This document shows positions 37,903-46,248 of a stretch of 64,000 nt of DNA, piece by piece (the stretch's first letter is position 1; each line of letters opens with the position of its first letter). Position numbers and translations under genes: made by a program. Source of the stretch: Neoaquamicrobium sediminum (GTDB lineage: Bacteria; Pseudomonadota; Alphaproteobacteria; Rhizobiales; Rhizobiaceae); contig NZ_JABETK010000003.1 of NCBI RefSeq assembly GCF_013240295.1, positions 248,001 to 312,000 on the forward strand, in the 5' to 3' direction. The notes beneath the pieces were generated by a model that was given only the letters and a program-made list of their open reading frames with translations, was not told the DNA's origin and did no database searches.

Positions 37903-38514
37903 ATGATCAACCGACGTTCGTTCATGGCATGCATGGCAGCAGCAATTCCCGTCGTGCCACGCCCGGCCGCCGCTCACATCCCGTCGGAGCCGTTCGAGGT
38001 TGATCCTGAATACGTGCCGCAAGAGGTCGCGTTCCCGTCCGGCTATGCCGCCGGGACGATCGTAATCGACACCGCGGAGCGGTTTCTCTACTTCGTCGAG
38101 GAGGAGGGCCGGGCACGGCGCTACGGGATAGGGGTCGGCCGTGCGGGGCTGGCCTGGAGCGGCACTGCCGAGGTCGGCCGGAAAGCCAGGTGGCCGAGCT
38201 GGACCCCGACGCCGAACATGATCCGCCGCGAACCCGGGAAATACGCGAAATACGCCGATGGCGTCCCGGGCGGACCTTCAAACCCGCTCGGCTCGCGTGC
38301 CCTTTACCTTTATCGCAACGGGCGCGACACCTATTACCGAATCCACGGGACCACGGAGCCTTGGACCATCGGCAAGGCGGTTTCCAACGGTTGCATCCGG
38401 CTGATCAACGAGCACGTGGAGGATCTCTACGAGCGCGTGACGGTCGGCGCCACGGTCATCGTCCTGCACGGCAAGGAACTGCTGTCCGGAAGCGGCGGCG
38501 CCGGAAGCAACTAG
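37903..38514 (+). CDS. L,D-transpeptidase (YkuD family)
   Basis: 203-residue periplasmic enzyme that makes 3-3 peptidoglycan cross-links or attaches proteins to the wall. Twin-arginine-like signal (NRRSFMACMAAAIPVV, ending AAA), then a YkuD domain with RIHGTTEPWTIG and the catalytic SNGCIRL motif. ATG 37903 follows a GGGGAA stretch; the frame to 37864 adds non-signal residues. Its presence in a copper/redox group may reflect envelope remodelling under metal stress. Confidence 0.9.
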   Translation: MINRRSFMACMAAAIPVVPRPAAAHIPSEPFEVDPEYVPQEVAFPSGYAAGTIVIDTAERFLYFVEEEGRARRYGIGVGRAGLAWSGTAEVGRKARWPSWTPTPNMIRREPGKYAKYADGVPGGPSNPLGSRALYLYRNGRDTYYRIHGTTEPWTIGKAVSNGCIRLINEHVEDLYERVTVGATVIVLHGKELLSGSGGAGSN

Positions 38515-38556
38515 GCTCGCCCGCAGCGCAGCCAGGCGGTCATCTGCCAGCGGGGC

Positions 38557-39162
38557 GTGAACCGGACGTTAACGCCCCGCTGGCATCCTCCTGCGATGCT
38601 TCGGCAAGGACAAGTGTCGGTCGGGTTCCTCGCGCGCCGATGGCTGGCGAGGGACGCGCGGGCATACGCTCCGATGCAAAAGGCCCTCCATTGGCTCGTG
38701 GTGATCCTGTGTGCGGCACAGGTCTCGACCTCCTGGGCCATCGTCAGGACTCACGTCGCTCATGCGGCGGGCGGTCATCCTGATCCGATCGACATGCTGC
38801 TGCATCAGGTGCATGCCTGGACCGGGTGGACGATCTTTGGGCTGGTAGCCGGACGCATGCTCCTCCGGTTCTACAAGGGGGCGCCACCGTTGCCATCCGG
38901 TCTGCCGCGCTGGAGCGTGATCGCCAGCGGGATCAGTCATTCGGCGCTGTACGCCGTGCTGCTCGCCCTTCCGCTCACGGGCACGCTGGCGATGTATGTC
39001 AGCGGCTGGTTCGCGCCGGTCCACCAACTGCTGACGAGGCTGCTCCTCGCGCTCATGGTCGCCCATGTGGGTGCCGCCTTCTGGCACCTGCTCTACCGCA
39101 AGGACCGGGTGGTTCAGGCGATGCTGCCACAACAGTCGCCCTTGGCGACAAGCCAGAGTTAG
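38557..39162 (+). CDS. Cytochrome b561 family protein
   Basis: About 200 residues with four membrane helices carrying diheme-ligand histidines: KALHWLVVIL (helix 1), LHQVHAWTGW (helix 2), SHSALYAVLLALPLTG (helix 3), MVAHVGAAFWHLLYRKD (helix 4). This is the bacterial b561 (CybB) arrangement that moves electrons from quinol to periplasmic acceptors. The first 30-40 residues look poorly conserved, so the real start may be later (for example near MQKALHW). Likely partner of the soluble cytochromes in this cluster. Confidence 0.85.
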   Translation: MNRTLTPRWHPPAMLRQGQVSVGFLARRWLARDARAYAPMQKALHWLVVILCAAQVSTSWAIVRTHVAHAAGGHPDPIDMLLHQVHAWTGWTIFGLVAGRMLLRFYKGAPPLPSGLPRWSVIASGISHSALYAVLLALPLTGTLAMYVSGWFAPVHQLLTRLLLALMVAHVGAAFWHLLYRKDRVVQAMLPQQSPLATSQS

Positions 39163-39244
39163 CAGAGCACTAAGCCGCACAGTGCGCTTTCCGTCAGGTG
39201 CCTTCGACCGCGGCCATCATTCGCCATCATGAAGAAATAAGCTC

Positions 39245-39275
39245 TTGAGATTCCCCTTACTGGAAGGTTTATGTT
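39245..39275 (+). promoter_or_regulatory. MerR/CueR-type promoter with 19-bp spacer
   Basis: -35 TTGAGA (39245-39250), 19-bp spacer, -10 TATGTT (39270-39275). The long spacer contains the dyad TTCC-N7-GGAA (39251-39265). This is the arrangement that MerR-family activators untwist, and it lies just upstream of cueR, consistent with self-control. Confidence 0.65.
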
Positions 39276-39303
39276 GGCTCGACCTTTTGCATCGGAGGCA
39301 GAA

Positions 39304-39702
39304 ATGAACATCGGCGCCGTCTCGGAAAAATCAGGCCTCCCGGCCAAGACCATCCGCCACTATGAGGACATCGGCCTTCTTAAACCCGACCGCGCGGGCA
39401 ACGGCTACCGCGACTATTCGATGGTCGACGTACACCGCCTGCGGTTCCTGCAGCGCTCGCGCAGCCTCGGCTTCTCGGTCGAGGAGTGCAGACAGCTTCT
39501 CTCTCTGTATGGCGACAGCGACCGCGAGAGCGCGGACGTGAAGGCGATCGCCAACGCCAAGCTATCCGATATCGACCGGAAGATCGCCGAGCTGATCGGC
39601 CTCAGGGACATGCTTCGCCATCTCGTCAAGAACTGCCACGGCGACAGCCGTCCGGACTGCCCGATCATCGAGGGTCTTGCCGGAGAGGCCAGGGTCCAGT
39701 GA
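39304..39702 (+). CDS. cueR: CueR, MerR-family copper-responsive activator
   Basis: 132 residues from the ATG at 39304, fixed by GGAGG at 39295-39299. N-terminal winged helix (MNIGAVSEKSGLPAKTIRHY), dimer helix, then the metal loop C111-HGDSRPD-C119, the two cysteines CueR uses to bind Cu(I). Activates copper efflux and oxidase genes by DNA distortion. Its stop overlaps the GTG of the next gene (GTGA at 39699-39702), so the two are co-translated. Confidence 0.94.
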   Translation: MNIGAVSEKSGLPAKTIRHYEDIGLLKPDRAGNGYRDYSMVDVHRLRFLQRSRSLGFSVEECRQLLSLYGDSDRESADVKAIANAKLSDIDRKIAELIGLRDMLRHLVKNCHGDSRPDCPIIEGLAGEARVQ

Positions 39703-40256
39703 TATGGCGAGCTGCTCTGGCCGCAGGGCTGCTCCTGGCGGGATCCTCGGCGGCGATCGCGGCGCATGGGGTGGACGATCCGCTAGTGGCCGAGCGACAG
39801 GCGTCGATGAAGGCCATTGCCGAGGCGGCGAGGACGATCGACTGGATGTTCTCACGCAGACGCGATTACGACTCGCGCGCGTTCAAGGGTGCGGCGGAAA
39901 CGATCCGGCAGCATTCGGGCGAAGCCCTGGTGTCGCAGTTTCCCCTCGGGTCTTTCGGAGGTCACTCGGGCGCAACCGCTGAAATCGACAGGTCCCGCGA
40001 AGAATTTGTTGCGCTGTCGAACCATCTGGAAACGTTCGCCGCGGAGCTGTCACGGGCGGCGGACGAGGCGCCGGATCGGCTGACCGACGACATGAAGATG
40101 GGCGACCACGTGCCACTGGGCGGGAGCCTGCTCGGGCGCAGGCCGGGCAGGGACGCCGACGCAGATCCGTCAACAATGCCGGCAGAGCACGTTTTCCACC
40201 TCATGCTCGAGGATTGCGCGAGCTGCCATGCGAAATTCAGGGAAAAGGCGGAATGA
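39699..40256 (+). CDS. Cytochrome c-prime / c556-like protein
   Basis: 185 residues from GTG 39699. Signal peptide (WRAALAAGLLLAGSSAAIAA), then a four-helix-bundle domain (ERQASMKAIAEAARTIDWMF...) and a C-terminal heme motif CASCH near 177-181, which is the class II (c-prime/c556) layout. Translationally coupled to cueR. Periplasmic electron transfer or NO/metal-stress role. Confidence 0.82.
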   Translation: MIWRAALAAGLLLAGSSAAIAAHGVDDPLVAERQASMKAIAEAARTIDWMFSRRRDYDSRAFKGAAETIRQHSGEALVSQFPLGSFGGHSGATAEIDRSREEFVALSNHLETFAAELSRAADEAPDRLTDDMKMGDHVPLGGSLLGRRPGRDADADPSTMPAEHVFHLMLEDCASCHAKFREKAE

Positions 40257-40310
40257 GATCGCGCGCCGCCCGTCGATGACGTTCGCCGTGCACTGGACGA
40301 AAGACCTGCA

Positions 40311-40398
40311 ATGATGGACCAGATGATGTCGGGCGGGATGATGGTGGCATGGGCGTGGCAGGACTCCTGTTGCTCGTGATCGCGGTTCTCGTGATCGC
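40311..40398 (+). pseudogene. Met-rich small membrane protein, cut by the transposon
   Basis: ATG at 40311 gives MMDQMMSGGMM, and after one missing G (40346-40347) GMGVAGLLLLVIAVLVIA, a single membrane helix. The left transposon end at 40399 interrupts it before any native stop. Small proteins of this kind commonly close copper clusters. Confidence 0.5.
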
Positions 40399-40494
40399 TG
40401 TCGCTTGGCATTTAAATGCAAGAATGCGGTGGTTTTGCCCGGGTTAGGCACTTAATCGTGAGAATTCCTGCAGCCAGATTCTCAAATTAACTGC
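40399..40494. repeat. Left transposon end with subterminal repeats
   Basis: Terminal TGTCGCTTGGCATTTAA from 40399; repeat copies at 40407-40426, 40447-40465 (GGCACTTAATCGTGAGAAT) and, inverted, 40478-40494. Likely TniA binding sites. Confidence 0.7.
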
Positions 40495-41348
40495 ATTTGC
40501 CTAGAAGCTCGCAGCGTGCCGGCTTGAGCTATCATGTTCTCTGCGGCGTCAGAGAATCGGGCCCGGTTGTCGCCCATCATGTGCCCACGCAGCATCCGGA
40601 GCATTTCCGGGCCGGCGCGCTCGACGATGGCAACGCCGGCCAGCAGAGCCGGCCGCATATCGAGCGGCAGGATCGGCTTTGCAGGTGTGGGCAGATTCTG
40701 CAATTGCTCGGCAACGACATGGTCGAGATCGGGAATGATGGCGCCGAGCACCCGGTAGCGCCAAAGCTCGTGCTCGCGCGGTAGGGGCCAGATCACTCGC
40801 CGCATCAACAGAAGCCGGGCGATTTCGGTCGCCGATGTCCAGGTTCGAATGCCGCGTTCGGCTTCGTCGTCGAGCAGCTTTTCACCCCGCAGAGCCGCAC
40901 GGTGATTTTGCCGGAAAGGGGAGCGAAGTTCACCTTTTCCGAACCCTCGTAGTAGTGTTCCGCAATGTACGCAGGTAATCCGCCACCCCAGCAGCTGGTT
41001 TCGCAGGATTGGCGCTGGTTCCGCGCTACCGGGGCTGCAACGTGCACAGGTCTGTGCCGGCCTCGCGGCGATTAGTCGATGCGACGACTTCGGCACATTG
41101 ATGAAGGTCATTCGACGTAAAACAGCCGGTTTGGCGGCGAAAATACTGGCGAGGCGGACTTCCTGATCGCCGCTCAGATGGAGATCGACTGCTCGCAATG
41201 AGGAGGCCTCCGGCAGGCAATGCTGGAGCATGACGAGCGGCGGAACCGCGTAGAAGGCGGCATGGCGACTGATCCAAGACGACAGAAGCTCGTCAGGGTA
41301 GGGCGGCAATCTCACTGGCAACTGCCGTGGCGGCGCGGTCTCCGTCAT
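40482..41348 (-). CDS. tniQ: TniQ transposition protein
   Basis: 288-residue TniQ/TnsD-family target-selection protein. The N-terminal segment LPPYPDELLSSWISRHA and the zinc-finger cysteines CARC...CVHC are diagnostic. It starts inside the tniB stop (four-base overlap). Helps recruit the TniA/TniB complex to target DNA. Full length. Confidence 0.9.
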   Translation of the reverse strand: MTETAPPRQLPVRLPPYPDELLSSWISRHAAFYAVPPLVMLQHCLPEASSLRAVDLHLSGDQEVRLASIFAAKPAVLRRMTFINVPKSSHRLIAARPAQTCARCSPGSAEPAPILRNQLLGWRITCVHCGTLLRGFGKGELRSPFRQNHRAALRGEKLLDDEAERGIRTWTSATEIARLLLMRRVIWPLPREHELWRYRVLGAIIPDLDHVVAEQLQNLPTPAKPILPLDMRPALLAGVAIVERAGPEMLRMLRGHMMGDNRARFSDAAENMIAQAGTLRASRQMQLI

Positions 41349-42226
41349 GCGAACGCCGCCTCGGCCTCGAACTCCGGCTCCCAGTTTTCGACAGATTCGT
41401 CTGCAATATGCTCTTGGCCGCGTTCGATGGCGTCAACCGCGAGGTCGTTGATCATGTGGAAGATGCTGGCGGTGATGCCCTCGGTTATCTGCAGAATCCG
41501 TCGCAGTGATTTCGGCGTGAGCACCGAGGGTCGACGCAGCGGCGTATTGCGCAGGATCGATGCCACCAGCGTCTCGAACTGCTCGTTCGCCGCCCACCTG
41601 CTCAAGGTGAACTGCTCAAACCGGCGTGCAAGCTGGACGTCGCCACCGATCGCCTCGCGCGCCTCGTTAACGCCGAAGCAGACCAGGGAGATCTGCAGAC
41701 GATTGCTGAGGAAACGCAGCGTGTTCAGGACAATGCGCTGCTCGCGATAAGATCCGGCGAGAATGTTGTGCACCTCGTCGATCACCAGCACCTGCACACC
41801 GATGGCCTCCATGATGCGTAGCGCCGCTTGCTCCATCTGGGCGATATCGGCGCGTGGCCTCTGTGGTGCGCCGAGAAGGGTGAGCAGTTCGGCGTAGAAC
41901 CGCCGCTCGCCGGGCCGGCTCGTCATCTCCATGGCCAGAACGGGCGTCTTCAGCGTACCCGTCACCGGGTTGAAGCACGGCGGGTGTTCGTCCCGGAACC
42001 GCTTCATGATCATGGTCTTGCCCATGCCACTGTCGCCATAGATCGCGACAGAAGGCATGCGTGTGCCGCGTGGATGGTCGAGAAGCCGGCTCAGCCGATC
42101 GAGCGCCTGCTTGGCGCGTGGGTAGAGCACCCATCGGCGCGATCGTATCGCGCGAATGCGCCGCTCGTCCGTTTCGGCAAGCAGTGCGCCGGCGCCGGCG
42201 GTCAGGTGGGAGATTTGATCGCTCAT
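41345..42226 (-). CDS. tniB: TniB AAA ATPase
   Basis: 293-residue ATPase of the TniB/TnsC/MuB class. Walker A GDSGMGKT at 64-71; Walker B VLVIDEVHN around 147-155. Regulates the transposase and target choice. Lies between tniA (14 bases upstream) and tniQ (overlapping), all co-oriented. Confidence 0.93.
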   Translation of the reverse strand: MSDQISHLTAGAGALLAETDERRIRAIRSRRWVLYPRAKQALDRLSRLLDHPRGTRMPSVAIYGDSGMGKTMIMKRFRDEHPPCFNPVTGTLKTPVLAMEMTSRPGERRFYAELLTLLGAPQRPRADIAQMEQAALRIMEAIGVQVLVIDEVHNILAGSYREQRIVLNTLRFLSNRLQISLVCFGVNEAREAIGGDVQLARRFEQFTLSRWAANEQFETLVASILRNTPLRRPSVLTPKSLRRILQITEGITASIFHMINDLAVDAIERGQEHIADESVENWEPEFEAEAAFA

Positions 42227-42239
42227 GTTTCACTCCAGC

Positions 42240-43853
42240 TCAATCTGTATCCTCAACAAAGGGTACAGGTTTGCTGGAGTCGACGCCGCGGAGCGAGCCC
42301 AATCCCCGATCATCCATCTTCGATTTCGAAGAAGCCTTCCCGCGTCGCGCAGCCGCCGTCTTATCGGTTGCCGCCTCGACCAATTCCCGCTGCGCGACGG
42401 CGGTGCGGACGATGGCGCGGGTGTCGACTTCGCGACGGCCCTTCGCACGTAAGGTACGCCGGGCGGTTAGTGCCTCGTGTAGCGTTATCGAGGGCAGGGT
42501 CACGTCGGCATAACGGGCCTCAACGAAGTTTCCCGATGGCCGCCGGACGAAGATGCGCGCCATGTCGCGCGGATCATATTTTACGAGTAGGCGCCGGTCA
42601 GAACGTCCGACGTCGGCGCTCAATGCCGGCGACCAGTAGCGCAGTTTGAACAGATGAATCCCGTCAGGCATCAACGTCCGCTCCTGCTCCGGCAGGAACG
42701 TCAGCCAGAAGCGCATTCGATCTTGCGGCAACCGAAGCGGGATTTCGCCCTCGTGCTCCCGCCACACCGCGATCGGCGGTCGACCCAGACTGCTGTGGAT
42801 CGATTGATGATAAGCGCCGACAATGTCGAGAGCGATGTAGCGCTCGAGCTCCCTCAGAGTCAGTGCCGCATGTCGCTTCGAGTCATAGGCGCCCAACTCC
42901 TGTTCGTTGCTGAACGTTGTTCCGGGCAGGAGATGCAGCCTGCCCATCTGAGTGCCGATCAGGCGCTCGATATGACCGCCGAAACGCGGCTCACCGGGTG
43001 GCCGCCACTCGATCGCGATGCCCGCGTCCTGGCACCCTCGCTTGAAGGCCCGGCTTCGGAAGTCGGCACCATTGTCAACATGCACCATGTCCGGCAGACC
43101 GGCGACGGGCCAGGACTCCGTTATCTCGCGCTCCCGCAGCCATGCCGATTTGTCGAAGACGGAGTGTAGCAGGCACATGCTGGTGGACAGGCGGGACGGC
43201 GCCTCCATCGTGAGATAAAAGCCGGTCACCATCCGGCTGCAGACATCCATCGCCAGCGTCAGCCATGGCCGTCCGATCGGCTGCCGCGTCTCCTCGTCAA
43301 CGACAAAGATGTCTGCCTTGGTATGGTCGATCTGGACCACTGCCAGGGGACGGGAGACTTCGAATGATCCGGGGACGGCCGTTGTCGCCTTGACGATTTT
43401 CTGTTCGCCACGCCGATTTGCGCGCTTCTGCAGGTCGATGTCCTTCACGCGGGCGACGATCGTTCGGCGATGTGGCGGCTTCAGCCCGACCGAAATGCAG
43501 TTCGTCTGCACGTCCCGCACCAACTGCGAGATCGTCGGTCGGGTCCGCTTCAAGTAGAACTTTTTGATAGTCTTGCTAACGATCTCCTCCCGTTTCTCGT
43601 CCAGCGTACGATGACCCACAGGCCGTCCACGCTTGCGATCGACAAGAGACAGAACGGTCCCGCCGACGCGGAACAGCTTGATCAGCCGGTAGGCCGTCGC
43701 CTGACTCACATTCATCCCGGCAGCGAGCCCCGAAACGTTTGCCGCGGTCGCACCGTCAGGATTGCGCCTCAGGAATTCACGGAGCGCATCTGCCCTTCGG
43801 CAAGCTTCATGCCAAAGCGCTTCGTCGATCTCATCAGGGATCCGATCTCTCAT
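42240..43853 (-). CDS. tniA: TniA DDE transposase
   Basis: 537-residue Mu/Tn7-type transposase. N-terminal HTH (MNVSQATAYRLIKLF), integrase core with D176 (QIDHT), D260 (HVDNG) and E296 (GGHIERL), the 35-residue D-E spacing typical of retroviral-type integrases, then a Mu C-terminal barrel. It catalyses strand cutting and joining. Intact, so the element may still be active if its ends are intact. Confidence 0.95.
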   Translation of the reverse strand: MRDRIPDEIDEALWHEACRRADALREFLRRNPDGATAANVSGLAAGMNVSQATAYRLIKLFRVGGTVLSLVDRKRGRPVGHRTLDEKREEIVSKTIKKFYLKRTRPTISQLVRDVQTNCISVGLKPPHRRTIVARVKDIDLQKRANRRGEQKIVKATTAVPGSFEVSRPLAVVQIDHTKADIFVVDEETRQPIGRPWLTLAMDVCSRMVTGFYLTMEAPSRLSTSMCLLHSVFDKSAWLREREITESWPVAGLPDMVHVDNGADFRSRAFKRGCQDAGIAIEWRPPGEPRFGGHIERLIGTQMGRLHLLPGTTFSNEQELGAYDSKRHAALTLRELERYIALDIVGAYHQSIHSSLGRPPIAVWREHEGEIPLRLPQDRMRFWLTFLPEQERTLMPDGIHLFKLRYWSPALSADVGRSDRRLLVKYDPRDMARIFVRRPSGNFVEARYADVTLPSITLHEALTARRTLRAKGRREVDTRAIVRTAVAQRELVEAATDKTAAARRGKASSKSKMDDRGLGSLRGVDSSKPVPFVEDTD

Positions 43854-43884
43854 GGCAGGCTCGCGAGGAAAACATCACGAGTCT

Positions 43885-44011
43885 CATTCTCACATTAAGT
43901 GACAAAAGCCAATGCGCATTATCGAATTAACTGCCCATTCGCAAATTAAGTGCTGGCGTAAGCATCTGAAATCATTGAAGCATGATTCTCATCATTAAGT
44001 GCCGAGCGACA
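43885..44011. repeat. Right transposon end with four subterminal repeats
   Basis: Copies of CATTCTCACATTAAGTGC-like sequence at 43885-43903, 43917-43934, 43936-43955 and 43984-44003, all in the same orientation, before the terminal repeat that ends at 44011. Four copies here versus three at the left is the asymmetry seen in Tn7-like ends. Confidence 0.7.
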
Positions 44012-44012
44012 G

Positions 44013-45446
44013 CTTAAGGGCGCTGTACGGGGCTGGGAGGCCAGCTCAGCCGATCGGCGGGCGCGGCACCTCGACGGTCTCGCGGCTCTCGCGTACAACG
44101 TCGCAGCCGCAGCCGCGATGCTCGACTTTCTCGTCGTCTTCGATCGCGAAGAACATACGGGCGAGCACCCGCCCTGGACGATATTCGAGCGGCTCATGCC
44201 GGTCGTAATGGCGGCCCTGCCGCACAACGCCGCGTTCATCGAAGCAAGACTGTTTGCCGTCGCACGCAACGCACTCGGCGCGCTCTCGCCGTCATCGCTC
44301 GTCGCTCTCTGCGACGGTTGGATCGACTGGCTGGAGCGCAACGAACGTGCCGGGCGCTTGCCGAGCGAGTTCTCGCTCGGTGTCACCGAGATCCTGCTGC
44401 AGGCGACCGCGGCGGAGCCGGAACGCCGTGAATCCCGGGTCACGCGCTTGCTCGACTTCACGGGAACCGGCGCGAAGATCACCTTCATAGCCGACCTCAT
44501 AGACCACTGGTCGCTGCTGCGTGACGACGAACGCGCCGCGGTCTTTGAGCGTCTGAAATGCGGTCGCTCGGATGATCGCTGGCTCCAGGCTGTTACCCTG
44601 ACGCGCTCAGAGGTTCCCGACGCGGTCGTCGTGACGCTGCTCCCGGAAGGCATCGACCTTTCACAGCCGCCCACGCGATTGATCGATATGGCGCCGCCCT
44701 CGCTGATTGAGGCTGCGATCCATGTCTATAGCGGCCAGCCTCAGCCCTTGTGGTGGCTCGGCACGCATCACAGCGGCGAGGCCGTCTGGGAACCGGTTAT
44801 GGAGATCATCGCGCGTCGGCCGGACCACCCGCTGTTCGAGCTGGCGTGGGAACACATTGCTTTCAACGGCGACGGCAAGCGTGTGGCGCGCATCGTCGCC
44901 GACCTGGGCGCCAAGAACGCCGAACGCGCACTGAGCATTCTGCTGAGGATTAAGGTCGGGTGCACCGGCAATTTCATGCCGGAGGCCTGGGCGACGCTGC
45001 TCCGCCTGGCCGCCGACTCGGATGAACATGGCCAGTGGCTCGACCGGATGGTCGAGGCGTCGCCCGCGATCCTCGACGACATCTCCGACCTGAGAAATTG
45101 GCTGAGCGACGATGGCGATCTCCGCGGCATGCTCGACCGGCTGCAGAACGACTTCTTACCCTTGGAGATGGCAAAGATCGCCTTCGATCCGCCCGACGAT
45201 GTTGACGCCCGCGAGATGCAGGACAACGCCGTCAAGGTGCTGGCATTCTTGGTCCGTGAGCGCCCACCGGTGCTGTTCGGCACCTGCGATCGCCTGCTTA
45301 GGTGGCTCGAGCGCGCGACGGTCGATACGGCCGAGCTCGTCACCCTGCTGCGCGAGCGGCGCGAAGCGATCTTTGCCGAGCGAGAGGCTATCGAACAAGC
45401 GATGAACCAGCCAGACCTGCCGCTCGACGGCTGGATCGATCCTTAG
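44013..45446 (+). pseudogene. Large alpha-helical protein of unknown function, 5' end removed
   Basis: The frame is open from the transposon end (LKGAVRGWEASSADRRARHL at once) to the stop at 45446, about 478 residues; the ATG at 44118 is internal. Nearly all helical, with many Leu/Ala/Glu/Arg and no transmembrane segment, and segments such as FLVVFDREEHTGEHPPW, LVALCDGWIDWLERNE and PLWWLGTHHSGEAVWEPVME, suggesting a repeat solenoid. No family recognised. The C-terminus (LPLDGWIDP) looks natural. The missing N-terminal part, possibly with an enzymatic domain, is not elsewhere in the window. Confidence 0.6.
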
Positions 45447-46155
45447 CTAAGTTCAGGTCGCCTTCACGACGACGACAATCTCATCTCGCTGCCGCGTTCA
45501 CGTCCCTTGCGATCTCAGAGCGGCGAGCCATCAGAGCATCGAGGGGCGCGGCCTCATCCAACAACAGGCCGTCTTCGGCCATGGGCGTCTCTGAGCAGTC
45601 CGGAATTGTGGCGCGGTGTGTGCGGACGCCGAGCCAGGTCGCGGACGGGCGCCTGACTTTGTGCACGCCCGGCAGCGTCACGATTGAGTTCGCGCCCGCC
45701 CATGGTAGCGGCGGCGTGTCCGCTTCTTGCACCGGCCTTCTCCAAAGCTGCCAGTCCGCTTTCGGCCCCAAAGGCGTCGCTCGTAAAACATTTCCCAATC
45801 TGCGCAACTTAGATGAAGCCTGCAAACCGATCGGGGTGGAAGCGCACTCCAGCGTTTTGTGCGGCGCAGTAGAAATTGCGGTCGTGAAGGTGTCCGCCGC
45901 ACTTTATTGGCATTGCGCCTTCATCAAAGGTTGTACGTCTGCTGCTGGCGGCGCGTCGCAACCCGCTACGACCGATGCGCCCACACCTTCTTCTCGGCCA
46001 TCTGCATCGCAGCAGCCATCATCTTCTGGATCTGATCAATGAGTCCTGAGCGTAGTCCGGCCTTGCTGACCCTACGGAATGGCGGACGCATCGACTACCC
46101 GAGGGCGGAACTTGCGCCAGCAGGGCACGTCCTGTGGGGTTCAGCCCAGAGCGAC
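45447..46155. other. Gene-poor stretch before the first DUF4143 gene
   Basis: About 700 bases. Minus-strand frame 45481-45825 ends in a plausible helical tail (MAEDGLLLDEAAPLDALMAR) and might be a small gene or a fragment, but its upstream part looks non-coding. No promoter, repeat or known relic was recognised before the repeat array at 46160. Confidence 0.35.
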
Positions 46156-46159
46156 TAGA

Positions 46160-46214
46160 CATTTCCCCGGGCGTCAATTATGCATTTCCCCGCATCTTTA
46201 CTATACATTTCCCC
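46160..46214 (+). repeat. Three-unit direct repeat array, 23-bp period
   Basis: CATTTCCCC at 46160-46168, 46183-46191 and 46206-46214, with unit starts exactly 23 bases apart. Preceding bases TAT-N are shared by units two and three, leaving variable spacers of about 10 bases. The array ends 34 bases before the likely ATG (46249) of the DUF4143 ATPase. See the parallel array at 51862. Confidence 0.75.
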
Positions 46215-46248
46215 AACTTCCTGTTATCAATCCGCCCAGCGATCTAAC

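Larger units (their letters stand above)
40399..44011 (-). mobile_element. TniABQ transposon without cargo
   Basis: A 3613-bp element with genes tniA, tniB and tniQ on the minus strand and nothing else. The ends are matching inverted repeats TGTCGCTYGGCAYTTAA (left from 40399, right reversed to 44011), beginning with TGT as in Tn7/Tn402-type elements. Subterminal repeats follow inside both ends. The five bases outside each end (ATCGC and GCTTA) differ, and the flanking genes are unrelated truncated genes, so the original target duplication has been lost through deletion or recombination. No resolvase gene is present. Confidence 0.88.

Noticed and set aside
46160-46214. Treating CATTTCCCC repeats simply as an IS21 end
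   Set aside because: IS21-type ends do carry multiple repeats, so this remains a rival idea, but no istAB, opposite end or inverted copy lies near the ATPase.
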